A DNA stretch of 5,381 nucleotides, from contig CAJJDJ010000153.1 of assembly GCA_905182825.1 (NCBI GenBank), positions 1-5,381 of the forward strand, given 5' to 3'. Every line of letters starts with the position of its first letter. Positions within the stretch are counted from its first letter, which is position 1. This DNA is from Thiotrichaceae bacterium UBA7359 (GTDB lineage: Bacteria; Pseudomonadota; Gammaproteobacteria; Eutrophobiales; Eutrophobiaceae). The notes under the pieces were generated by a model. That model saw nothing but the letters and a program-made list of their open reading frames with translations, ran no database searches and was not told the origin of the DNA. The position numbers and the translations under genes were made by a program. This document shows, piece by piece, positions 1-5,381 of the stretch.

Positions 1-1
1 T

Positions 2-250
2 CTTAAACCAAATTTAAGTGAGTCTGAATTAGTAAAATTTGGTATAAAATCAAATTCCCTTTTTGAAAAAAACGAGAAACTTAAGTTATTCGAATATGAA
101 GGAAAAAATATTAATGAATACTGGTTAGCACATAATAATTTTTATGTCATAACTCGCTACAATCATAGCCATTTATATGCTATGGCTGTTTATCAATTGT
201 CATTAGAAATAGAAAAATTAAATAATAATATATCTAAGACTCTAGATTAA
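2..250 (+). CDS. mltB: Lytic murein transglycosylase B, C-terminal part (5' end outside window)
   Basis: This is the last 82 codons of an open frame that enters from the left edge and stops at TAA 248-250. The protein tail carries FYVITRYNHSHLYAMAVYQL at residues 47-66 of the fragment. That closely matches the C-terminal ITRYNHS..YAMAV block of MltB, which lines the substrate groove of this lytic transglycosylase family. MltB is a periplasmic, usually outer-membrane-anchored enzyme that cleaves the MurNAc-GlcNAc bond and leaves 1,6-anhydroMurNAc ends. The catalytic glutamate and any lipobox lie upstream of the window and cannot be checked. Its stop is only 5 nt before the rlpA start, and mltB-rlpA-dacA is a common gammaproteobacterial order, which supports the call. 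A paralogous MltB-family protein is the main alternative. Confidence 0.9.
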   Translation, partial: LKPNLSESELVKFGIKSNSLFEKNEKLKLFEYEGKNINEYWLAHNNFYVITRYNHSHLYAMAVYQLSLEIEKLNNNISKTLD

Positions 251-255
251 TATAT

Positions 256-1140
256 ATGTCTTTTGCTCTAAAAATGTGTGCTAGAATAATAGTTGTAAGG
301 GTATTTATATTGTTCGCATTGCTGACTTTATCAGCATGTGGAAGCATGAGTTTGCTTAATATCCCAAAAACTCTCCACGACGCGATTGTTGCGGCACCTG
401 AGTCTGACAAAGCGCCAAGTAAACAAGTTGATGTCTCAAAAATTCCGAATGCCTCACCTAAAAATGAACCCAAAAGCCGTTATGGTAATCCAAAGTCATA
501 TGTCGTTTTTGATAAACGTTATTATGTCATGGATAGTAATAAAGGTTTTGTGGAAAAGGGGATTGCCTCATGGTATGGCACGAAATTTCATGGTCGAAGA
601 ACTTCTAGCGGTGAAATCTATGATATGTATGGTATGACAGCCGCTCATAAATCTTTACCTTTACCTACTTATGTTGAAGTGATTAATCTAAAAAATAATA
701 AAAAAATTATTGTTAAAGTTAATGACCGTGGACCATTTCATGGCAATCGTATTATTGATTTATCTTATACAGCTGCAATCAAACTCGATATTTTAAAGAA
801 CGGCACTGGCCTTGTTGAAATTAGGACTGTTAGAACAGAGGAGATTAGTGCTGTCGATTTAGATAAAGAGTTAGCAGTTATAAGTACTCCTGAGGTAAAA
901 AATGAAGATCGTTTTTATATTCAGGTAGGTTCTTTTAGTAATTTAATTAATGCCGAAGACTTAAAAAAAAAGTTAAAGTCAATTGGTGAAGAAATGATAA
1001 GTGTTAATGAGATTGTTGTCTCGGGTAGTACCTTGTATCGTGTTAAAATTGGACCGTTAACTGATGTTAAACAGGCCGATGCTATTGTTTTAAGTCTGGT
1101 AGAGTATGATATTCATGAACATCATATTGTTACAAATTAG
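256..1140 (+). CDS. rlpA: RlpA-type lytic transglycosylase lipoprotein (DPBB + SPOR domains)
   Basis: The 294-residue protein has a lipoprotein signal with lipobox L25-S-A-C28. Glycine follows the cysteine, so Lol sorting to the outer membrane is expected. Residues 30-75 look like a flexible, polar linker. The double-psi beta-barrel spans about 98-192, with ASWYG at 104-108, FHGRRTSSGE at 111-120, YDM at 122-124, TAAHK at 128-132 and NDRGP at 156-160. E120, D123, H131 and D157 fall at the conserved, probably catalytic positions. A SPOR domain fills about 216-294 (FYIQVGSFS, YRVKIGPL) and should bind denuded septal glycan. Characterised family members cut such peptide-free strands and help daughter-cell separation. 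The start at 256 was chosen because it is the first ATG after mltB; ATG 274 (M7) gives a more typical 21-residue signal and is equally credible. No Shine-Dalgarno motif is visible for either. Confidence 0.95.
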   Translation: MSFALKMCARIIVVRVFILFALLTLSACGSMSLLNIPKTLHDAIVAAPESDKAPSKQVDVSKIPNASPKNEPKSRYGNPKSYVVFDKRYYVMDSNKGFVEKGIASWYGTKFHGRRTSSGEIYDMYGMTAAHKSLPLPTYVEVINLKNNKKIIVKVNDRGPFHGNRIIDLSYTAAIKLDILKNGTGLVEIRTVRTEEISAVDLDKELAVISTPEVKNEDRFYIQVGSFSNLINAEDLKKKLKSIGEEMISVNEIVVSGSTLYRVKIGPLTDVKQADAIVLSLVEYDIHEHHIVTN

Positions 1141-1158
1141 AAACTTATTGGTAAAGAA

Positions 1159-2292
1159 ATGAAATCATTCAAAGTTATATTTTTATTGATGTTTGCACCA
1201 CTACAATTTGCAGCGGCAGAAATGATTGTTCCTGCACCACCTGTAATTAAAGTCTCATCTTATATAGTAATGGATTTTAATAGTGGAAATATATTGTTAG
1301 AAAAAAATATGGAAAAAAAATTACCCCCGGCCAGTCTAACTAAGATTATGACTGTATATGTCGTGGCTAGTGAGTTAGTAAATGGAAAAATATCATTGGA
1401 AGATGAAGTTTTAGTGAGTGAAAAAGCTTGGCGTACTGTAGGCTCAAGAATGTTTGTTGAGGTTGGAAAGAAAATTAAACTTGAAGAACTACTCCATGGC
1501 GTCATTATACAATCAGGAAATGATGCTAGTGTTGCCTTGGCAGAGCATGTTTCCGGTACCGAAGGTGTTTTCGCTGATTTGATGAATAAACATGCAGACA
1601 GAATAGGAATGATTAATTCACATTTTGTTAATAGCACGGGTTTACCAAACCCTGAAAATTATACGACTTCTAATGATATGGCTAAATTAGCACAAGCATT
1701 AATAAGAGATTACCCAGAACTTTATTCTTTACATAAAATAAAGGAGTATTCCTTTAATGGAATCAAACAAAATAATCGTAATATATTACTCTGGCGCGAT
1801 CGTAGTGTTGATGGTATAAAAACAGGGCACACGAAAGAAGCAGGTTATTGTTTAGTTGCATCAGCTGTTCGAGATGGTATGCGCCTTATTTCTGTTGTGA
1901 TGGGGGCAGATGGAAAAAATGCCAGGGCAAAAAATAGCCAAGCAATACTAAATTATGGATTTCGATTCTTTGAGACACATAAGCTCTATAGTGTTGGAGA
2001 TCTGATTGCCACTGCTAAAATATGGAAAGCAGAAATTGATACCGTAAACTTAAGTATTAATAAGAATCTATACATAACAATCCCAAGGGGTCAATATGAA
2101 AAACTTGAACCAATTGTAGAGGTCGAAAAATTAATTATGGCTCCTGTTAGTCAAGGAGATCAAAAAGGTGTGCTTAATATTATGTTAAAAGATAAGAATA
2201 TTAAAACAGTACCGTTATTTGCACTTAGTTCAGTCGCCAAGGGTAATGTTTTTGATAGACTAAAAGATGAAGTATATCTTCTTTTTGAATAA
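1159..2292 (+). CDS. dacA: D-alanyl-D-alanine carboxypeptidase (PBP5/6 class, serine-type)
   Basis: The 377-residue protein has all three penicillin-binding motifs at the expected spacing: S59-L-T-K62 with the acylated serine, S119-G-N121 and K221-T-G223. A signal peptide covers about 1-20 (hydrophobic IFLLMFAPLQF, then AAA before E21), so the enzyme works in the periplasm. It removes the terminal D-Ala from pentapeptide stems, controlling cross-linking and releasing D-Ala. The peptidase domain ends near 270, followed by the beta-rich PBP5 C-terminal domain at about 275-355. The last 15 residues (363-377) can form an amphipathic helix like the PBP5 membrane anchor, but it is short and net acidic, so anchoring is uncertain. 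The gap after rlpA is 18 nt, with a weak GGTAAAG just upstream of the start. Length is slightly under the roughly 390-400 residues usual for the family. Confidence 0.96.
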   Translation: MKSFKVIFLLMFAPLQFAAAEMIVPAPPVIKVSSYIVMDFNSGNILLEKNMEKKLPPASLTKIMTVYVVASELVNGKISLEDEVLVSEKAWRTVGSRMFVEVGKKIKLEELLHGVIIQSGNDASVALAEHVSGTEGVFADLMNKHADRIGMINSHFVNSTGLPNPENYTTSNDMAKLAQALIRDYPELYSLHKIKEYSFNGIKQNNRNILLWRDRSVDGIKTGHTKEAGYCLVASAVRDGMRLISVVMGADGKNARAKNSQAILNYGFRFFETHKLYSVGDLIATAKIWKAEIDTVNLSINKNLYITIPRGQYEKLEPIVEVEKLIMAPVSQGDQKGVLNIMLKDKNIKTVPLFALSSVAKGNVFDRLKDEVYLLFE

Positions 2293-2300
2293 GATTAATT

Positions 2301-3140
2301 ATGACAACGGTTTACTTAAACGGAGAGTTTAAGCCTCTTTCGACAGCATCAATTAACGTACTCGACCGTGGATTTACTTTCGGTGATGGTGTCTATGAGG
2401 TTATCCCGATTTTCAATCGTAAAATATTTTGTTTTGATGAACATATGCAACGTCTTGAAAATAGTTTGGAAGCTATTTTTATGGACAATCCCTATTCTTC
2501 CATTCAATGGCGCTCAATATTTGAAGAACTGATAGAGACTATAGAAGAGTCTGAACAATCAATATATCTGCAAATCACGCGTGGTGTCACCGAGCGAGAT
2601 CATGACATAACAATTGCTAAGAACCCAACAATCTTCGTAATGCCCCGTCCTGTTGAAAAAAAGAATTTTTCTGTCGGTATTAATGCAATTACTCATGAAG
2701 ATATTAGATGGCAATATTGTGATATTAAAGCTATAACTCTGCTGCCGAGCGTACTTTTAAGATATAAAGCAAACCAACAAGGTGCAAAAGAAGCTATTTT
2801 GATTAGAGACGGTTATATAACAGAAGGTGCTGCGAGTAATGTTTTCATTTGTAAAAATGGTGAGGTATTCACGCCACTTAAAGACAAACATGTTTTACCT
2901 GGTATAACTCGAGATTTAGTAGTTGAAATACTGGCTAATAACAATATAACTCATCTTGAGACAGTGATTAGTGAAAAAGAGTTACTGAATGCTGATGAAG
3001 TTTGGATTACTAGTTCGACTTGGGAAATCGTGCCAGTGACTCAATTGAATAATTTGCCTGTAGGAACTGGGGAGACAGGTGCATTATGGAAAAAAGTTGA
3101 TGACCTTTATCAGGAGTTTAAATCTGTTTACTGTCTATAA
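2301..3140 (+). CDS. dat: D-amino acid aminotransferase (PLP fold-type IV)
   Basis: The 279-residue protein has the class IV aminotransferase layout. DRGFTFGDGVYE at 22-33 forms the N-terminal core, K143 (CDIKAITLLPSV) is the Schiff-base lysine, E175 (ITEGAASNVF) should bind the PLP pyridine nitrogen, and LPGITRD at 199-205 holds the cofactor phosphate. Branched-chain aminotransferases share this fold. Two points favour the D-amino acid enzyme: Y32 plus R99-x-H101 in RGVTERDH matches the Tyr/Arg/His carboxylate trap of Bacillus D-amino acid transaminase (Y31, R98, H100), and the gene follows dacA. The expected reaction is D-Ala + 2-oxoglutarate to pyruvate + D-Glu, in the cytoplasm. It starts 8 nt after dacA with no clear Shine-Dalgarno motif, and queD begins 2 nt after its stop. 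A branched-chain or 4-amino-4-deoxychorismate lyase role is less likely. Confidence 0.88.
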   Translation: MTTVYLNGEFKPLSTASINVLDRGFTFGDGVYEVIPIFNRKIFCFDEHMQRLENSLEAIFMDNPYSSIQWRSIFEELIETIEESEQSIYLQITRGVTERDHDITIAKNPTIFVMPRPVEKKNFSVGINAITHEDIRWQYCDIKAITLLPSVLLRYKANQQGAKEAILIRDGYITEGAASNVFICKNGEVFTPLKDKHVLPGITRDLVVEILANNNITHLETVISEKELLNADEVWITSSTWEIVPVTQLNNLPVGTGETGALWKKVDDLYQEFKSVYCL

Positions 3141-3142
3141 TT

Positions 3143-3499
3143 ATGGAAATATATAAATCATTCACGATTGAAGCAGCACATCGATTACCTAATGTACCTA
3201 ATCAACATAAGTGTAGTCGATTACATGGTCATTCCTTCACTATAGAGGTGCATGTGTCTGGAAATATGGATGAAACTTCGGGTTGGGTTATGGATTTTGC
3301 TGATATTAGCGGGATAATTAAACCGTTATTTGAATCTTTAGATCATCGTTATCTTAATGATATAGAGGGATTGGAAAATCCTACGAGTGAAAATTTAGCT
3401 AAATGGGTGTGGGATAAGCTCATACTCCAGTTACCACTACTTAGCTCTATCGTGGTGAAAGAAACATGTACTTCAGGTTGTAAATATTCAGGTAAATGA
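3143..3499 (+). CDS. queD: 6-carboxy-5,6,7,8-tetrahydropterin synthase (QueD)
   Basis: The 118-residue protein is full length for the family (E. coli QueD is about 120) and matches it along its whole length. Zinc ligands are H13 (EAAHRLP), H28 and H30 (LHGH). C24 in the CxxxHGH motif is the catalytic cysteine, D67-H68 (LDHRYLND) completes the catalytic set, and E107 in VKETCT should bind the pterin. The Cys at position 24, rather than the Glu of PTPS-III folate enzymes, points to QueD. It converts 7,8-dihydroneopterin triphosphate to 6-carboxytetrahydropterin, the second committed step to preQ0 and queuosine in tRNA. The start lies 2 nt after the dat stop with no nearby Shine-Dalgarno motif, so translation is probably coupled. 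It is the last gene of the run and converges on yadH. No other queuosine gene is in the window. Confidence 0.96.
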   Translation: MEIYKSFTIEAAHRLPNVPNQHKCSRLHGHSFTIEVHVSGNMDETSGWVMDFADISGIIKPLFESLDHRYLNDIEGLENPTSENLAKWVWDKLILQLPLLSSIVVKETCTSGCKYSGK

Positions 3500-3515
3500 T
3501 TTCAAACACGCATCA

Positions 3516-3530
3516 AATTAAGACTTAATT
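3516..3530. repeat. Perfect AT-rich inverted repeat at the convergent queD/yadH junction
   Basis: AATTAAG and CTTAATT form perfect 7-nt arms around a single A, and the repeat overlaps the yadH stop codon (TAA on the minus strand, 3518-3520). Because one base cannot form a loop, the realistic hairpin is about 5 A/T pairs with a 5-nt loop, which is weak. Neither strand has a clear U-run after it, so this is not a standard intrinsic terminator. Its position, where two operons end 18 nt apart, is the only reason to suspect a role as a two-way transcription stop. In AT-rich DNA it may be chance. Confidence 0.25.
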
Positions 3531-4291
3531 CCGACACCTCTATTTAATAGTTGTAAAGAAATGATTAATAATGTGATTGTGAAAATGATAAGCATTATAA
3601 AAGCATGAGAAATGCTTATATCAGACTCCCCAAGCAGACCATAGCGAAAAGCATTAACCATATATAAAATAGGGTTAAAGGCAGAGACTTTTTGCCAAAA
3701 GACTGGTAATAAATCGATCGAATAAAAAACTCCTCCTAAGTAGATAAGTGGTGTTAATACAAATGCAGGTATGATGGAAATATCATCAAATTTATTTGCA
3801 AAGATAGCATTAATCATTCCTGCCAGAGAAAAAACGATCGAAGTCATAAGAACGACAGCAATGGTTATGGTGAAATTATGTACTTGTAAATCTGTAAAAA
3901 ATAGAGCTACTATTGTGACAACAAAACCGACTAAAAGTCCTCTGACAACACCACCTGTGACAAAGCCAGCAAGGATAATAAAGTTTGGTATAGGAGCTAC
4001 TAACATCTCTTCAATGTGTCTTTGAAATTTAGCACCATAAAAAGAAGAGACAACATTTGCATAAGAATTGTTTATGATTGACATCATGATAATGCCTGGT
4101 GCTATATAATCGATGTAATTAAACCCATTCATGGTCCCAATTCTTGAGCCCATCAAACCACCAAAAATGACAAAGTATAACGTCATACTAATTGCTGGAG
4201 GCAAAATGGTTTGCATCCAAATCCGTGTGAACCGAGAAACTTCTTTAACAACAATTGTGTTGAATGGTATAAATAATGATTGTATGGACAT
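3518..4291 (-). CDS. yadH: ABC-2 type transporter permease, YadH family
   Basis: The 257-residue integral membrane protein matches E. coli YadH (256 residues) from end to end. Shared stretches include RIWMQTILPP at 23-32, LYFVIFGGLMGSRIG at 38-52, FYGAKFQRHIEEMLVAP at 84-100, FDDISIIPAFVLTPLIYLGG at 168-187 and the RGVGIKS tail. About six hydrophobic segments are visible: roughly 26-46, 59-80, 105-133, 140-163, 172-192 and 228-248. GGVFY..DLLP.FWQ...FNP..Y at 186-210 is the ABC-2 signature region. It should form the membrane channel of an exporter driven by the upstream ATPase. The substrate is unknown in this family. It starts 3 nt after the yadG stop, with AGG 7 nt before the ATG, one of the better ribosome-binding sites in the window. 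It is transcribed on the minus strand toward queD. Confidence 0.94.
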   Translation of the reverse strand: MSIQSLFIPFNTIVVKEVSRFTRIWMQTILPPAISMTLYFVIFGGLMGSRIGTMNGFNYIDYIAPGIIMMSIINNSYANVVSSFYGAKFQRHIEEMLVAPIPNFIILAGFVTGGVVRGLLVGFVVTIVALFFTDLQVHNFTITIAVVLMTSIVFSLAGMINAIFANKFDDISIIPAFVLTPLIYLGGVFYSIDLLPVFWQKVSAFNPILYMVNAFRYGLLGESDISISHAFIMLIIFTITLLIISLQLLNRGVGIKS

Positions 4292-4294
4292 AAT

Positions 4295-5218
4295 CTAACC
4301 TAGTTTATTGTTGTTATTCAACAAATCAAGAAATAGCTCTTCTAATCGATTAGACTTATTTCTCATGCTGCTAACATTTATATTGTTATTTGAAAGTACA
4401 TCAAAAACTTGAGAAATATTATCTTTACCTGATATCTCTACTTCTATAGTTGTAGGGTCTATTAATTGACTACTTAAGCAATTTAGATCGGGCAATATAA
4501 TGATGGGATCAACCAAATCAAAAAAGAATGTTTCTTTATCAGATTTTGCAAGAAGCTGTTTCATTGAAGTGTCTTTAATAATCTGACCTTTGTCAATAAT
4601 TGCAATATTCTTACAAAGGCTTTCTGCCTCTTCAAGATAGTGCGTAGTAAGGACAATAGTTATACCTTGCTGATTTAAATTAGTTAAGAAATCCCACATT
4701 GAACGTCTTAACTCAACATCAACTCCTGCGCTCGGTTCATCCAAAATCAACATTTTTGGTTCATGTATTAACGCTCTGGCAATCATCAAACGGCGCTTCA
4801 TACCGCCAGACAAGTTTCGAGAACACTCATTACGTTTTTCCCAAAGCCCAAGATTTTTAAGATATTTTTCTGCACGTTCAAATGCGATTCGTCTAGTGAT
4901 TCCGTAGTAGCCACCTTGATTGGTGACGATATTTAAACAGGTTTCAAACTGCGAAAAATTGATTTCTTGAGGAACGATTCCAATGCAAGCTTTTGCTGCT
5001 GCATTTTCAGAATCTATGTCATGTCCGAAGACTTTGATTGTCCCAGACGTTTTATTAACAAGACCGCAAATTATACCAATAGTTGTTGATTTCCCTGCGC
5101 CATTAGGGCCTAACAAAGCAAAAAAATCGCCTTGATTAACACTCAAATCAATACCTTTTAAGGCTTCAAATTTATTTGGATATAGTTTTTTTAAATTGTT
5201 TATTTCTAATGCAGGCAT
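4295..5218 (-). CDS. yadG: ABC transporter ATP-binding protein, YadG family
   Basis: The 307-residue ATPase is the size of E. coli YadG (308) and resembles it throughout. Walker A is GPNGAGKST at 37-45, the Q-loop glutamine is Q84 (VPQE), the signature is LSGGM at 136-140, Walker B is MLILDEP at 156-162 with D160 and E161, the D-loop is SAGVD at 163-167 and the switch histidine is H193 (TTHYLEEAE). The nucleotide-binding domain ends near 225. Residues 228-307 form the family's C-terminal extension, ending in MRNKSNRLEELFLDLL at 285-300. It lies in the cytoplasm and powers YadH, probably as a dimer in a 2+2 exporter. It is the first gene of the two-gene operon. The ATG at 5216-5218 places MPALEINNLKKLYP at the normal family N-terminus; no Shine-Dalgarno motif precedes it. 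The substrate is unknown. Confidence 0.95.
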   Translation of the reverse strand: MPALEINNLKKLYPNKFEALKGIDLSVNQGDFFALLGPNGAGKSTTIGIICGLVNKTSGTIKVFGHDIDSENAAAKACIGIVPQEINFSQFETCLNIVTNQGGYYGITRRIAFERAEKYLKNLGLWEKRNECSRNLSGGMKRRLMIARALIHEPKMLILDEPSAGVDVELRRSMWDFLTNLNQQGITIVLTTHYLEEAESLCKNIAIIDKGQIIKDTSMKQLLAKSDKETFFFDLVDPIIILPDLNCLSSQLIDPTTIEVEISGKDNISQVFDVLSNNNINVSSMRNKSNRLEELFLDLLNNNNKLG

Positions 5219-5247
5219 GATGAAACTAGAAGTAGTTCTTGTTAAAG

Positions 5248-5259
5248 TTGTCGTGACAA
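5248..5259. promoter_or_regulatory. Short dyad TTGTC-GT-GACAA upstream of yadG, possible operator
   Basis: Perfect 5-nt arms TTGTC (5248-5252) and GACAA (5255-5259) flank GT. The dyad lies 29-41 nt upstream of the yadG start and overlaps the -35 element of the right-facing candidate promoter. A symmetric site there could bind a dimeric regulator acting on both divergent units. The arms do not extend further, I do not recognise it as the site of a named regulator, and a dyad this short can occur by chance. Confidence 0.2.
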
Positions 5260-5276
5260 TATTATTGCAGTATAAA
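5248..5276 (+). promoter_or_regulatory. Candidate sigma-70 promoter facing right, away from yadG
   Basis: TTGTCG at 5248-5253 matches four of six bases of the -35 consensus. It is separated by exactly 17 nt from TATAAA at 5271-5276, which matches five of six bases of the -10 consensus. Transcription would begin near 5283 and run rightward, toward a gene beyond the window. On the opposite strand TATACT (5274-5269) overlaps the same -10 and could serve yadG with a leader of about 44 nt, but it has no acceptable -35 match. In AT-rich sequence such matches arise by chance, so confidence is low. Confidence 0.3.
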
Positions 5277-5381
5277 TTAAATGCCGTGAGATTGCTTTGA
5301 AATAATGTGAGTTGGAAGATTAACTATATTAGTATTTATCCTCAAGCTTTATGTTTGTTTTATTTTTTCTCTATATAATCG

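Noticed and set aside
234..473. 79-codon open frame on the minus strand
   Set aside because: It lies opposite the rlpA signal and linker region, overlaps the mltB end, and has no recognisable domain; a shadow of rlpA.
386..637. 83-codon open frame on the plus strand
   Set aside because: It is inside rlpA in another frame and overlaps the conserved DPBB coding sequence; its translation shows no family motif.
1260..1637. 125-codon open frame on the minus strand
   Set aside because: It is antisense to the dacA catalytic region, whose SxxK and SGN motifs are intact on the plus strand.
3112..3116. AGGAG as a ribosome-binding site for queD
   Set aside because: It is 26 nt before the queD ATG and within the dat coding sequence; no other plausible start lies at proper spacing, since QueD begins with the conserved short N-terminus at 3143.
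3771..4025. 84-codon open frame on the plus strand
   Set aside because: It is antisense to yadH, which matches its family along its full length.
5297..5330. TTGAAA (5297-5302) with TATATT (5325-5330) as a promoter
   Set aside because: The spacer is 22 nt, too long for a sigma-70 promoter.

Overview
The window reads as ordinary chromosome from an AT-rich gammaproteobacterium. The QueD, YadG and YadH proteins match their Escherichia coli counterparts almost block by block, and the MltB tail carries the gammaproteobacterial ITRYNHS..YAMAV block. Codons lean strongly to A/T in the third position, spacing between genes is very tight, and Shine-Dalgarno motifs are scarce. Together these suggest a fairly compact, low-GC genome, perhaps a marine or symbiotic sulfur-oxidiser-like lineage. 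That lineage guess is inference; the sequence alone does not place the genus.

Layout. Positions 2-3499 hold five plus-strand genes in one compact run with gaps of 5, 18, 8 and 2 nt: the 3' end of mltB (lytic transglycosylase B), rlpA (outer-membrane lipoprotein with DPBB and SPOR domains), dacA (D,D-carboxypeptidase, PBP5 class), dat (D-amino acid transaminase) and queD (6-carboxytetrahydropterin synthase). Positions 3518-5218 hold a two-gene minus-strand operon converging on queD: yadG (ATPase, transcribed first) and yadH (ABC-2 permease). Positions 5219-5381 are the upstream region of yadG. They contain a small dyad and a plausible outward-facing promoter, but no gene I can establish.

How the genes fit together. 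mltB, rlpA and dacA all act on periplasmic peptidoglycan: MltB and RlpA cut glycan strands, RlpA probably at the division septum through its SPOR domain, and DacA trims the terminal D-Ala from stem peptides. The next gene, dat, encodes a cytoplasmic enzyme that can interconvert D-Ala and D-Glu, so the run joins release of D-Ala with its metabolism. queD belongs to an unrelated pathway, queuosine/7-deazaguanine tRNA modification, and seems to be a passenger at the operon end. yadGH encodes an exporter-type ABC transporter of unknown substrate.

I see no RNA genes, mobile elements, CRISPR arrays, frameshifted genes or signs of recent transfer. No previously undescribed system is evident. The findings are modest points of gene order, start choice, translation signals and upstream regulation.
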